DNA of 64,000 nucleotides, from contig QNQO01000516.1 in assembly GCA_003290165.1 (NCBI GenBank), positions 62,001 to 126,000 of the forward strand, written 5' to 3'. The position numbers and the translations under genes were made by a program. The notes under the pieces are model-generated. The model was not told where the DNA came from. It saw only the letters and a program-made list of their open reading frames with translations, and did not search any database. Each line of letters opens with the position of its first letter. The stretch's first letter is position 1. Origin of the DNA: Berberis thunbergii (taxonomy: Eukaryota > Streptophyta > Magnoliopsida > Ranunculales > Berberidaceae). This document shows positions 1 through 11,453 of the stretch, piece by piece.

Positions 1-80
1 AGACATTATTTATGCATTTTAAAATTATTTATTTGTTTTTCACATTTTTATTGTATTTATTTCTTTTTAATTATTTCAAG

Positions 81-501
81 GGGGGAAATACAACGGATCA
101 AAACAGCTAATCCTCAGATACCCCATCGAGAAGCATTTAGCACTGCAGCGAAGAATGTAAGTTTCTATACCAATTATTTAGCCCTGTAATTCATAGATAA
201 AATAATGTTGAAATATTCTAACCTTTGTCCGTTTAAATTTTTTGTTGTTTAATTGTAGTGGGCTAGGTGCATTCCTCATTCACTACCTGCAACAAGTTCT
301 GAGATGAACAAGAATGTAAGAAAATAAAAGTCCTGATAACTTTGAAATGAAATCTTCTGAATAGTTGCAGAAAATGTTGATCTTGTGCTCATTATATGTT
401 GTCAATTATTTTTGGTGAGACAAAAAGATTGACTGTTTGTAAGGTTGTGCATGCAGGAACGATGTGAATCTTCTGCGATTGAAAGCCTTCTGAAAGATTA
501 A
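81..501 (+). CDS. CRC: CRABS CLAW-type YABBY transcription factor, last three exons (partial)
   Basis: Three exons with proper splice sites are read: 81-156, 259-315 and 457-501 (TAA at 499-501). The first encodes the C-terminal half of a YABBY domain ([19 protein letters not shown], then TAAKN). The second starts [10 protein letters not shown] and the third ends in LLKD. The HMG-like YABBY helix binds DNA in the nucleus. The [10 protein letters not shown] and WAR-IP wording fits CRABS CLAW rather than FIL, INO or YAB5, which I recall as having SHREAFS or AHKEAFS and WAHFP. CRC controls carpel and nectary development in eudicots. The zinc-finger exons lie left of the window. Introns are 157-258 and 316-456. 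The tail ([14 protein letters not shown]) is unlike the Arabidopsis tail as I recall it. No lesion is visible. Family assignment is firm; the CRC label is by motif recall. Confidence 0.85.
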
Positions 502-1046
502 TTGGAGCAAACTTAAAAGAATAGGGCTGCATGTTTGGCTAGCTATCTTCTCGCCTTTTGCAACAATTGCACTTGCACTCTTCTATGTTATTTAATGTCA
601 ATTTGTTTTCCAGAACGTAAATGTATAAGTTAAATAGGTGGAATTGCCATCAAAGTATGAATTCACGGACTGATACAATGTAACTTAAAGCTTGATTAAT
701 TATGGAGATTTTTGTACTTCATCACTATTCTATGCAGATGAGCAAAAATGAAAATTGCATTGCGCATGGTTATGGTTTCCTTGACTTATATAGATAATTT
801 ATTCCTTTGATGTATTATAGTATGTACATCCATTAGTTTTTCATTGATTTTGATATTTATTAATTAGGAGCATCTGTCACATTAACTTAGCATGCCTTCA
901 GTGTTTGTAGTCCAGTGTGCATTTTGCATGATTTTCAAACAAAATTTTGGCATACATGTAGGGAGTCCAGCTGAAGTTTATACTCTGTTGAGGGTGTGTG
1001 TTCACAAAAGGTTCCAATAATTGTGAATCAGGGCTTTCCTTGAAGG
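502..1046 (+). other. 3' flank of the CRC-like gene
   Basis: AT-rich sequence without an open frame. It probably contains the 3' UTR, but no poly(A) site can be fixed by eye. It ends at the target duplication of the hAT element that starts at 1055. Confidence 0.5.
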
Positions 1047-1054
1047 TTTGCAAG

Positions 1055-2982
1055 TAGGGGTGGGCATATAGGTCGAGGAACTGCGGATCTAAACCAAACC
1101 AAATCTTTTTGTTCTAAACAGTTTGGTTTGTATTCTGTAAATAAAGAAACGGTCTGTATCCATTGTGGAAAGGTTCGAGGCCGGTTCCAAATATATTTAT
1201 ATAAATGGTTCAGTTCCAACTCGTTTGTATAATACCTAAAAGAACCCTAAATCCTTTCTCTCTTCTCTCTCACCTCACGACTCTCAACTCAAGTCTCATG
1301 TCTTTCTTTCTTCTCTTCACTTTCATTTGGTTTTTCCACTATAAAATCTCTCTGAACCAAAAAAATCAGCAAGAGAGATCTCTCATTTTTTATTCGTGAG
1401 GGCATTTAAACCGAAAAAGGGCTTAAACCCTTAAAAGAGTGACCAAAATCTCTCTTCTTCTTCTTGAGTTCTTCTTCGACGATCTCTTTGGTGACAACCA
1501 CCTCCTTCTGAGTTGGAGGAGGACAAGGGGCTGCAATTGAGTTGGCGCGTTGGAATGGTTTAAATTCATTGAAACCTCTTTGAAATTTACTTAGTAAGCT
1601 TATTTTGCAAACACCCACCTAGCAAAAGGGGGAAAACCAAGAAGATTAAATAGTCTCCCTGCAAGCCACTCAGTTATATATTTTTAAAAGCATTAAAGGA
1701 GAAACCAAGAAGCCAAAAAAATGTGAGAACTCAAGCTTCAAGTCTCTAATCGCTAATCGGCCTTGGACCCCGAAGAACTTTGGACTTTGTTGTGCTTCTG
1801 AAGGAAGAGCATTTAAAAAATGGTACCTATTTTTCTCCCTTATTATTTTGTCAAAAAAATAATGAATATCGCTTTGTTGTTTTGGACAACCTTTAGATTC
1901 TAGTTCATGTTGTACATGTATACAGAGACTTCCATGGTGTTTCAGTTCCAATAACAGTACATGACAGACATGAGTGTGAGCTTGATAAGGAGCATAAGAG
2001 ATCAAAAGGAGAACTCAGAAATCAAAGCATTCAAAAAGGTTACAAGGATCAAACTACTCACACTCCCTCTATGTTTTTCCGGTTACTACAACTTGATTGA
2101 TTCAGTTGGGGCAACTGGCTGCAATGACTTTAACTTGAAAGGCACCATTTCATAGTTTTGTACTGCATCACACGTCTGACACGTTATAATTTATCTCCTA
2201 TTAGTGATATGTTTACTTATTGCGGGTATCTCATTTTCTCGAATAGGATGTTGTAACCTGAGGATCGTTCAACATAAATTTTTTAATCACTTGTAGCATC
2301 TTGTGGAGGAATCCGGCCATGGGTTCATCGTCAGTTGTCTCTTGACCTCTTGTCTCAAAGGCATGTCATTTGGCTATTGTATATAGTTAGCTTAGGATGT
2401 CATTTGGCTATTGTATATAGTTAGCTTAGGATTGTTACAAAAAATCTCTCCTTCCCCTCCCTTTTTGGGTTCTATGTAATTATAGATCTAATAGAACAAT
2501 TGAACCATGGATTCAGAGGTGAATATAATGGGTGTTTCTTTCCTTATATATTTATACATTGTTAAAACTTATTGTGGGTATAACCAATTTTTATTGTAGC
2601 TTCTATACTACACTTCTGAACATGGCTATAGTGCACTTCTGGAACATGGTGCCATCAGTATTGTACTTCTAAACACGGTGCTATGAGTATGTTGTAGCTT
2701 TTGAATGTTATATTGATGATCGATTATTGTAAGTTTAAATGCTCATATTTTATTGTCTAATCAAATAATTAATAATGGTGTTGATGAATTTATAATATTG
2801 TCTAAACAGTGGATTGGAATTGTTTAGAACCGTAGGAACCAAACCATTCTAAAAGGTTCAAGTTAGGTTTGGTCCCAATATTCAAAATGAGGGGATCCGA
2901 ACCTGACTTGATCCATTAAATTTAAATGGCTCGAGTTAGATTATTGCAAGTTTGAAACTAATCCGAACCGTGCCCACTCCTA
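1055..2982. mobile_element. Non-autonomous hAT element, family A
   Basis: Starts TAGGGGTGGGCATAT and ends GTGCCCACTCCTA, an imperfect terminal inverted repeat of the type seen in many plant hAT elements. The flanks carry an 8-bp target duplication, tttgcaag at 1047-1054 and tttgcaac at 2983-2990 (7 of 8). Subterminal regions are rich in CGGTTTGGTTTG-like and GGTTCGG-like words. No transposase frame is present in the 1.93 kb, so it must have moved in trans. Two further family A copies lie at 19083 and 22567. Confidence 0.85.
2363..2430. repeat. Two tandem copies of a 34-bp unit
   Basis: Positions 2363-2396 and 2397-2430 are the same 34-bp sequence (begins atgtcatttggctattg) head to tail inside the hAT element. 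The perfect identity points to a recent slippage event. Confidence 0.9.
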
Positions 2983-3037
2983 TTTGCAACTATGCATCAA
3001 TATGAACATAGGGTGATATTATGAGAACTATAAAATT

Positions 3038-3340
3038 TTGTGGTGTCTAGAAAAGACTTGGCAGGAAATCAGAGTGTTATTCGATAATATCCATTATACT
3101 ATGTGCATCTATGTTCTTAGAGAAGTGAACAAGGTGGCAGATCGATGCACTTGCGCATCTATCTTAGAGGAAAAATTAGTAAGGATTTCAATCCCTCCTC
3201 TCCCAAGCATACCCAAATCATTGCTTGGATTTGATAAAAGCAAGACAACATATTTTTAGTCTTTCAGAGACATTAGTTAGTATTGTTTTATTTTGCAAGG
3301 TTGTCGTAATGTACCTGTTGCATCGTTTGTATTCAAGTCA
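3038..3340 (+). pseudogene. LINE 3' fragment (RNase H-like tail)
   Basis: An open stretch at 3038-3259 contains YVLREVNKVADRC followed by a proline-rich tail. This resembles the end of the RNase H domain found at the C terminus of plant L1-type LINE polyproteins (HV-RE-N-VAD), where it would degrade the RNA of the copying intermediate. There is no start context and no upstream reverse transcriptase, because the hAT element ends only 56 bp upstream. It is a short, dead 5'-truncated fragment. A captured gene fragment is the alternative. Confidence 0.5.
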
Positions 3341-3788
3341 TTTTAGACAGAGAAATAAAAGTTTGGCAAAAGTCGCTCCTCCTTTAAAATAACTCTAGTA
3401 GTGCTCGGGAATTCCTAATACTTCTCATTGCTCTGTCATATACTATTGCTACCAATTTTGGGAGAATCCACAGTCTAGCAACAACTAGTCCATATCTCGT
3501 GCGCATGTAGGTTGTTTTATTTTTGTCAAAGGCTAATAATGCTCTTGGTCCCTTAAGTATGAGACTGAATCAAACTCTGCACATCTCTTTTCCCTTGTGC
3601 CAGGATAGCCAGAGCATCTGCCACAATGTCCACCTCCGTAAACATGCGCACATAATTGCAACCTAGTTTCAATATTTGACATGTTTTTGCCAAATATTAT
3701 TTAGTGACCCTGGTATTTTGAATTTCGTGTAAAACTTGCTAGCTAGGGATATATATACTAAATTTTGTGCAATTGTTTTTCAATTTTA
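3341..3788. other. Spacer, nothing recognised
   Basis: No frame, repeat or splice pattern that I can support. It ends at the 5-bp target duplication (gaact, 3789-3793) of the Tat-like retrotransposon. Confidence 0.4.
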
Positions 3789-3793
3789 GAACT

Positions 3794-4381
3794 CGATGAT
3801 ACACCGAAACGTCCTTTCATCTACACCGTACACGTGCATCAAACTAACATTGATCCGGCCCAAGCGACATCAAGCCCGCAAAGTGTAGTACGCCAACCGG
3901 ACCCAAATTACAGTGTCCTGTTAAGCCCACACATCTCACAGCCATCCTTCGGACGGGCAAGCTAGCCGTACTTTATCTCCAACTAAAAAATAAATACCAT
4001 AGTATACGTCGTACGTGAAAACTTTCGCATATGGACAACACTCCAATGGGAACTATCTCCCGCGTGCATATCTAGGAGCACATGTCTCAAGGAAACTTCC
4101 CTCCACAAGACGACTCCTAATTAGAAAAGGATTTTCAGGAAGATCTCTTTTCCTAAACTACGCCACCGATGGCCTGGTCGAATCAGGACTCCAGCACTAT
4201 AAATAAGACAAGAGGTTGGTGAATAAAGGTACGCTATAAATTCTTTGTTTACAGTTTTAAGCCTTCCTCATAGCCCTGTCTAACTTAAGCATCGGAGTCC
4301 CATCGGCTACCATAATGGTGGCCCGTGGCTCACGTGCATTCCTTATGCAGGTCAAGCAGGAAGCAAAAATTGACTGCATCA
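3794..4381 (+). repeat. 5' LTR of the Tat-like element
   Basis: Matches the right LTR from GATGATACACC to TGCATCA. Its first base is C where the other copies have T, so the canonical TG end has decayed. A TATA-like CACTATAAATAAGA lies near 4196 with a matching word in the 3' LTR near 15740, marking the likely transcription start region. Confidence 0.85.
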
Positions 4382-4384
4382 GTT

Positions 4385-4402
4385 TGGCCCCGTCCGTGGG
4401 AA
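4385..4402 (+). other. Primer-binding site of the Tat-like element
   Basis: TGGCCCCGTCCGTGGG lies 3 bp after the 5' LTR, where a tRNA primer would pair. It is one base from the TGGCGCC start common in plant Ty3/gypsy elements, so it is probably mutated. Confidence 0.65.
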
Positions 4403-4455
4403 CGATAGAGTTCCTAGCAAAGCATTGACATCATCTCTCTTTAGAGTTCGGGAAG

Positions 4456-5860
4456 ATGGTGACTACCAGATCCTATAACAATGGAGACCAGGAGGACACA
4501 TTGAACGCTCAGATTGGCGTTGTGCCACCGCTTCTAGCGGTATTAGCGACATAGGGGTGCAGGCTCGCACCCCTGTGCCAGCGGCGGTGGCAACAGACAC
4601 CAGGATGGATTTGCTATCATCCCAGATACAGTAGATCACGAAAGTGGTGGAGATCTTTACTTAGCAGAACCCTCCACCCACTAATGGAGATCAGGAGAAG
4701 CACATACCTCAATATCCAGAATAGAGAGCAGGCACAAGAGAGTCAAGCCTCTGCCATTCTCACTAGACTAGAGGTGGCGGCGCGACCATTGAAGATCCAA
4801 CTTTCAAGGCCGACAGACCTGCCCCTCTCCCACCAAACCCCCTTCGCCGAGGGGCTCACAACCCAGATGTGTTGTACAACCTTTTTGTTGTTCATGGACC
4901 ACATCATGAACGAAGCTCTGCCAATGAAGTTCAGACCCCAATGCTTGAGTTATACGACGGGACCAGTGACACGTTCGATCACTTGCACCATTATCAGCAT
5001 GTGATGGCGCTCAAAGAAGGTTTTGAATCAGTGTTGTGCGGGGTGTTCCCTACTAGCCTGAAGAAGTCAGTGTTGACCCGGTTCCATAGCCTCCAGCCAA
5101 CGTCCATCGACTCATTCAGAACACTGGCCAAAGCATTCCTTACACGCTTTGTTGGTAGCCAGCGGATCAGGAAGGGCTAGCACTATATAACCTCATTGAG
5201 GCAAAAGCCAAATGAGATGCTAAGGGAATACATCACGCGCTTCAATAATGAGCTGACGCTCATTGGTGGCTGCAACGACGATACCTCCGTTACAGCTGAG
5301 CTAAGGAGGAGAAAATTTTACGACTTCCTCACCCTAGAACCCCCATTGATATAGCAAACCTCCTGAAAAGCGCCCAGAGATACATCACCTTGGATGAAAT
5401 GATAGCGGCCAAGAAGGAAACTAAAACTTAAGAAACCCTCCGGTTCTAGAGACAGAAGGGAGGGAAAGAAACAAAAAGATGAAGATAAGAACAAACGAAA
5501 GCGCAGCGACAACAAGTGCCAAGCTAGAAAAATCTTTCAACCATGTCGGGTCCTAGACAATAACCCCCCTCAACTGTAGCTTCAATGACGTCCTAAATTC
5601 CATAAAGAACTGGGAGAATCGAAAATGGCTCCCGAAGCAGCGCAGAAACCGCGACAATAACAAGTATTGCTTGTTCCACAATGAGGTGGCCATGACACCA
5701 ACGACTGTAAGAGTCTCAGGAATGAGTTTGAATATTTGATTCGAAAAGGCAAGCTGAAAGAGTTCTTGGCTTGGAAAAAATGTAGGACCGAACCAAGGAA
5801 AGAGGAGAGGTGGTCAAAGAAATTGAAAATGAGGCTTTGGGCATTATATATGTCCTTCAT
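4456..5860 (+). pseudogene. Gag of the Tat-like element, broken
   Basis: Gag would form the particle that packages the element's RNA. The likely start is ATG at 4456 (MVTTRSYNNGD), interrupted by a stop within about 30 codons. The conserved retrotransposon gag domain follows near 4940-5290: YDGTSDTFDHLHHYQHVMAL, then FRTLAKAFLTRFVGS, a stop, then MLREYITRFN. A degenerate zinc-knuckle-like segment (CLFHNEV, with HDTNDC in another frame) lies near 5665-5715, followed by RKGKLKEFLAW. Several stops and frameshifts separate these blocks, so no intact protein can be made. Motif order matches plant Tat/Athila-type gag. Confidence 0.75.
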
Positions 5861-5984
5861 GGAGTCAGATCAGAAGTCGAACAATCAAATAAGTTTTGAA
5901 AAACGGACACTCCTTGAGATGCAGGCACAACCCTCCAGTGAGGGCTCACACATGTATTATTCACGAGTATAGAGCCCAATCCCG

Positions 5985-6400
5985 ACTTTGACTTTCACAT
6001 ATAAGGACCTCGAAGGCATTCACGCACCACATAATGAAGTTTTTGTTATTTTGGTCTCTATTGTGAGGTGGGAAGTAAATAAGACCCTGGTAGACACGGG
6101 AAACTCCCGCAAAATGTATTATTCTACATACGCATTCCGTAGCATGGACCTCAAGGAAGAGAACTTAACACCTTTCGACTACCTGCTGATTGGGTTTAGT
6201 GGAGAAAAATGCTTCCTCATCGGGAAGATAAAGCTAGCAGTGGTGGCATGAGAGCCACAAACTGAGAAAGGTCTTGTTCTAGGACTTCATTGTGGTAAAC
6301 GCACCGTCTACCTATAACCTCATCTTGGGGAGGCTCTGGCTTCACCAGACGGAAGCAGTGGTCTCTACCCTTCATCAGTGCGTCAAGTGTACCACCACCC
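5985..6400 (+). pseudogene. Aspartic protease region of the Tat-like element, broken
   Basis: The frame at 5988-6251 reads HAPHNEVFVILVSIVRWEVN, then the catalytic-loop position LVDTGNSRKM, then PFDYLLIGFSGEKC. This is the retropepsin-like domain that cleaves the polyprotein. Plant Tat elements, as I recall them, usually have DNGSS here, so DTGNS is variant. A frameshift leads into STYNLILGRLWLHQTEAVVS near 6310-6360, the usual C-terminal flap and helix. No reverse transcriptase follows, so the pol gene is deleted just downstream. Confidence 0.7.
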
Positions 6401-6419
6401 ACTCATAGGGAACTATTCG

Positions 6420-7085
6420 CGGAAACCAACCAACGACACGGGGTTGCCACTATGCCACACTAAAACAGATAGATTGTTCTCAGATATAGCTCGAACCTGC
6501 CAAACAAGTTGATCAGAAGCCAAACTCAGAAACAAGGGAAGAGTCGCTCCTCTCAGATGGGGACAATGACCTAGCAGCAGTGGCTTAACTTAGCGACGGA
6601 GGACATCATTATGTAGACGTAATGGCTCACTAAACGGGCACGTCAGCATTAAATATCGATATTGAATACCGTATGGAAAACGAAGAAGCAACGGTTCCTA
6701 TGACAACCGCACTGGTCCACTTTCAATCAATTAATGATGTTGCATACTACCCCATTAATCGAGGGAGTAACCGATATTCTATCGTCTTGCAATCTACGTC
6801 GTACACATGGCACCAAGATCCTGCAACAAGACCTATTTTTTCTTATCTGGGCCCAGGGATGCAGCTACCAGCTCGACCCACTATCCAGACGACACTCTAC
6901 CACGTGCACTGATGCAAGGAGCTGAGGCCCTAATCACTCTTGACACACGGAACACACCTACATATCACCAGCTAATTTAAGGTGCCTTCTCTTTTTAAAT
7001 AACTTTCATTGAAATTAGTGGAAACTAGTCTGCACAATGATAACAGACTTCGAAAGTAGGCTCGCACGCCCGTAATAGGCGGAGC
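6420..7085 (+). other. Degenerate interior of the Tat-like element
   Basis: Sequence between the protease remnant and the tandem array. It has no reverse transcriptase, RNase H or integrase motif in any frame, so the pol deletion lies here. Confidence 0.5.
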
Positions 7086-7089
7086 CCCA

Positions 7090-7985
7090 ACCTAGCCAGG
7101 TAAGCTTAGCTAGTTTCGGCTGATGATGTTGGCTTCTGGTTCACCCTAACGCCTAGTTCACTGCGCATGAATGTCAATGGCTTAGAAAGTGGGAGTCTAG
7201 TCAGCGCTATCATGCCTGATGACGATGACTTGCCAGGGATCATCACCCTCCGTGGACGATGATCACAAAACTCAATCGAGTAAGCTTAGTAAGTGACGAC
7301 TGATGACGATAGCTTCTGGTCAACTCCCAAGTCTATAGTTTGTTGAGCGCGGGTATAAATGGTTTGGAAGGTGGGAGCTTAGTCAGCTCCGACTAATGTC
7401 GACGGCTTTCCATGGGACCATTGTTCTTCTACAGACCATGGTCACCAAATTTGCTACTCCTAAGTTTGTAGCTCGCTCCGCGCAGATGTAGATGGTTTGG
7501 AATGTGGGAGCCTAGTCAATTTCGACTGATGTTGACGGCTTCCCATGGGACCACTACTCTTCTACAAATCATGGTCGCTGAATTTCCTCACCCCAAGTCC
7601 GTAGCTCGCTCCGCACAGGTGTAGATGCTTTGGAAGGTGGGAGCCTAGTCAGTCCTAACTGATGTCGACGGCTTGCCACAGGACCACTGCTCTTTATAGA
7701 CCATGGTCGCCGAACTTGCTCATCCCATGTCCGTAGTTTACTCCACGTGGGTGTAGATGGTTTGGAAGGTGGCAGCCTAGTCAGTTCCAACCGATGTTGA
7801 CGGCTTGCCACAAGACACATGGTCGCTGAACTTGCTCATCCCAAGTCCGTAGCCCGCACCACACAGGTGTAGATGGTTTGGAAAGTGGGAGCCTAGTTAG
7901 TTTCGACTAATGTTGACGGCTTGCCATGGGACCACTACTCTTTCACCGAACAGTGGTTGCCGAATCTATTTACAGTTCAGTAAAC
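7090..7985 (+). repeat. Tandem array with a unit of about 133 bp
   Basis: The phrase TAGATGGTTTGGAA-GTGGGAGCCTAGTCAG recurs at about 7353, 7487, 7620, 7753 and 7868. Spacing is 133 bp, except the last interval, which is about 115 because of an internal deletion. Two more divergent copies extend to about 7090. Units share GACGGCTTGCCA and CATGGTCGCCGAA words. Internal arrays between pol and the 3' end are known in Tat/Ogre retrotransposons and can seed satellite DNA. Confidence 0.85.
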
Positions 7986-8639
7986 GTCTTCATGCTCGCA
8001 TGGGCTGACATCCCATTATCGGCAATGGCCGCTTGAGCCAACTTGAAAACTAATCCGCTAAGCGCAGACGAATGCTACATGAAATACCAGCCCGAGCTTA
8101 TGAAACCTAACTTGGGCTAAGCGTTTTTGCTTAACTACAGACGACGATGCATGTGCTCGACTATAACAGTTCACTCATGCCAACGACCGCAACCGATGGT
8201 TCAATATATAACGAGCCTATAATGGCCTATCTCGAGGATTAGCGGCAGTCTTGGTAAAGTGACCCAATGCCAAACCATCCACATCATACAGAATGCTCAA
8301 TAATGTGCATAACTATGTGATGGCGACTCTGAGACCCCATGGTAGTACAGGTCAAAGTTGTTCACGGCATAAACGGTCGAGCTCTCAATAACAGACAGAC
8401 GACATGGCTCCCCGCTAACCTAACAAAACCGACGTCAAAATAAAACAACAAAGCAGGGAAATGAAAAACATGCAACAGGGGGATTGGATAGAACACGGGT
8501 ACGAAGTTTACTAAAAGAAATTTGTTTTCATTAACAGTCTAAACAAAAGGTACAGATGTACAAATCTACTTCTCATCAAGAGAATGTACAAATACAGGGG
8601 AATTAAGCTTAACAGGAGAAAAAGCAGGAGTTGCGTCAG
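7986..8639 (+). other. Spacer inside the Tat-like element
   Basis: No coding motif or repeat recognised. It separates the tandem array from the 3' end of the antisense frame. Confidence 0.4.
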
Positions 8640-10340
8640 TACGCGCCTCTGCTTGAGCGCCATGATTCAGATCACCCTCTTCCTCAAACAGCTCAGATCT
8701 CTCTAAAATCCTCGAAGGACACCTTCTTGTAGTAATAAAGGTCCCAGTCTGGATGTTCTTCTTTCATCAATGCCGGCAGTTCCAACCTCCCCATGAATGA
8801 TCTTGCGGATTCAAACATGCCATGCGCCTTGATAACTCTTCCTCGTGTGCCTTTGCTTCAGCAGCTCCAGCTTTCCTATCAGTGTGTCTGTCTAGGACTA
8901 CTCAAAGTTCAAGCTGTCTTTAACTGCACTAAGTTCATTCTGCACCATGAGCTGTTCTCCAGCTTTTCTCGCTTCCCGAATGTTGAATTCAATGTCGACC
9001 TCTAATTGTTGTCCCTAGATAGCCCGCTCAAAATTTTTCCTGGTATTCTCCTCTGTATGAGACCGCAACTCAGAGCGCCATTTAGTCGCAATTTCTTGCA
9101 CAACTTCTAAGCCATGGCGGACCAAGTTCAGTTCTTTTTTGGATTTGTCCCTTACGAACACCGCCTCTGCTAAATCGAACTCAAGGGTTCCCAAATGAAC
9201 CCTCTAAGCCTCAACATCAGCGGCTAATTGTTCCAACTTCCTTTCTTCAAGCTGTTTTCTCAGCGATTCGATCTTAAAGAGTACATCAGAATACGACTTC
9301 TGCATATTAGAAAAGACGCACTCCATGGTGTACACCCTCTCACTGGCCGCCTCAACTTCCATCCCAGCGACGACTACTTCGCTCAGATGCGACATCCCCA
9401 GCATATGATGTTTCAGCCCTTTATCCATACGCTCTCCCAGTGCATCCTCCTCTGGCTTTAAAATGCGGTTCACCAACCATCTATACCGTCCGCTGATATG
9501 CTTCTTCGAAGCATAATCAATGTCAACATTTTGGTGCCAAGCCTGGTTCCTCATTTTTACTACATCCGAAGCAAATAGACTCATCTGTGTGTCTGGATGA
9601 AGTTCTTTTGGATGCGAAATTACACCGGCATTGTCCTTTGCAGTCTTCACCGCACCTGGGCCCTCATCCACCAGTTTTCCCTTGTTACCAGTAGTCGACC
9701 CTCTGTCGTGAGTTGGCTTGGTAGAATTTGAAAGGGAGAAAAGGAAGTGAATTGACTATCGAACCCTCTGTTATCTCAATGTATGGCCTAGAGTGGGATA
9801 AAAGACAATGCGAACTACAAGAAGGAGGTTCAACACCGCAAGGATGACTATCAGACAATCCATCAGTAGGACGAGAGAACTCGAGGGTCACAGACAGGTC
9901 TTTATCCAGACCTAGATTGGTCAGTATCAGTAGAAGTCGCCACAGTAGCCAGCATCAGCTTCTTATTCAAAGCTTCTGCCTGCTCGGTACTCAACATCAA
10001 TGCCTCATCAACCCTTGCTAGCCGCAGGCGGTCTTTTTCCAAATCAGAAATAGAAACATGGGCCTTAACTAGAGGGTTGCACCCCTCGGATGCTACAACT
10101 TCTGTCCCGATTGGACATGTCATAATCATGTTTCTCCCTCGACGAAGCGGACCGTTTGGAAGCAGGCTCAGCCCTAGTAGGAGAACTTTTCGAGCATATG
10201 AAGGAAGCCAGCGACTCAAAAAGCTCATCTATGTTTGACAGACTAGAAACCTTAACTTTTGAGGCTTTCCTTTTTTTGGAAGGAGCTCCACCTTCAGACT
10301 GAACCTTAGGCACTCTAAAGAGAATGTGAGCCACATGCTA
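8640..10340 (-). pseudogene. Antisense ORF of the Tat-like element, C-terminal coiled-coil part
   Basis: Read on the minus strand, fragments in order are a lysine/serine-rich stretch (KKRKASKVKVSSLSNIDEL, 10334-10065), a helical piece (9902-10228) and a 155-codon open frame at 9671-9204. That frame ends in a long charged helix (SLRKQLEERKLEQLAADVEA). Coiled-coil wording continues in other frames to about 8770 (FDLAEAVFVRDKSKKELN). Together with the N-terminal part at 13640-14082 this resembles the antisense 'putative gypsy type transposon' proteins (Pfam PF04195) known from Grande/RIRE2-like elements. Their function is unknown. Stops and frameshifts break it, and the CACTA insertion separates the two halves. 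Confidence 0.6.
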
Positions 10341-10559
10341 ATGGGCCCATAACCCACTGCGACTAAAATTGAAAGTGCGGATAACATCCTCCACTCTCAT
10401 TCGATGCATGTCACGAAATGCCTTCTCATTAGGTTCCTCCTCTCAGGAAAGAGGAGTAATGGTGAACCTCCCTACAGAGAACACACGTAACGCCCAGGAT
10501 ACAATAAGCATAATAGAAGCGAAGGACAAAATTATACTTACCACTACACCAAAAATACC

Positions 10560-10960
10560 CATTAGCAACGGTTTTAAACCGTGGGGGTAACCCATTGTCA
10601 CGGCTTAGAGCCGTGGGCTGTAGAGGAGTCGCTAAATTCCCAGTAACGGCTAAAAACCTTGGCAAAAATATTAGCAATGATTTTATCTCGAGGACGGTTG
10701 ATGATTTAGCCACGGTTATAAACCGTTGCAATAATCTTAACCACAGTTCTAAGTCGTGGCCAGGAGTAGCAAACAGCTTAAAATCGTTGCAAGTTATGGC
10801 CACGGTTCTAAGCCGTTGCAATAGTTTTAGCAACGGTTTTAAGCCGTGGCTAGTACTAGCCACGGTTATAAGCCGTGGCAAGGTAGCCACGGTTTTTAGC
10901 CGTTGCAATAATTAGCCACGGTTTTAAGCCGTGGCAATTTATTTTTTTTTGGTCACGGTG
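10560..10960. repeat. CACTA subterminal repeats
   Basis: About twelve variants of GCCACGGTTTTAAGCCGTGG occur in about 400 bp, many of them palindromic (CCACGG...CCGTGG), spaced 20-45 bp. Subterminal repeats of this form bind the CACTA transposase. They are rich in CG and CHG sites that plants methylate. Confidence 0.85.
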
Positions 10961-11453
10961 TTAAGCCAATGCAGTTCTACTAACAGTGATGCAATACAGG
11001 CAATGAAGAGAAATTATAGACTGAAGAACTTGTAATTGTAATTCTGAATTGATGACAGTAAATGGAATGGATTGTATTCAATAAGGAAGCTAATTCGAGA
11101 TAGCTAATCTCCTGTAGAGCAAATGCTCAAGTGTACAATTTTCTTACAAATCAAATGAATCCCTTTTTCTCTCTTATGCTCTCTTATTTATAATACTACA
11201 TTTATTGACAACTAATCTAACAGAAATCCTTCCTAAACAACATTACATGTAACAACATAGCACTCTGCAACATATAGCAACCTGCTCCCTTTAGTAACAG
11301 CACTTGTGTTAGCAGCCTGCATTCCATTCATGCACAAAAGAGATGAGGGTGATAATATGAAACTGTGTTTAGTTAAATTACTTATATTATTTTATGATGT
11401 TTTACAGTTGTTATATATAAAACTGTACAGCTACTGATAAATTACTTATATTA
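10961..11453. other. CACTA interior, unassigned
   Basis: AT-rich. It includes a repeated phrase (aaattacttatatta near 11377 and 11440) and a possible TATA-like box on the minus strand near 11190. It has no assignable frame and could be captured intron or LTR debris. Confidence 0.35.

Noticed and set aside
1670..2005. A 111-codon minus-strand open frame inside the first hAT element
   Set aside because: No recognisable domain, lies wholly inside a non-autonomous element, low-complexity context.
3038..3259. A functional small protein gene
   Set aside because: Matches only the last part of a LINE RNase H domain and lacks upstream sequence.
7090..7985. CRISPR-like array
   Set aside because: Units are contiguous 133-bp tandem repeats without distinct spacers, inside a plant retrotransposon.
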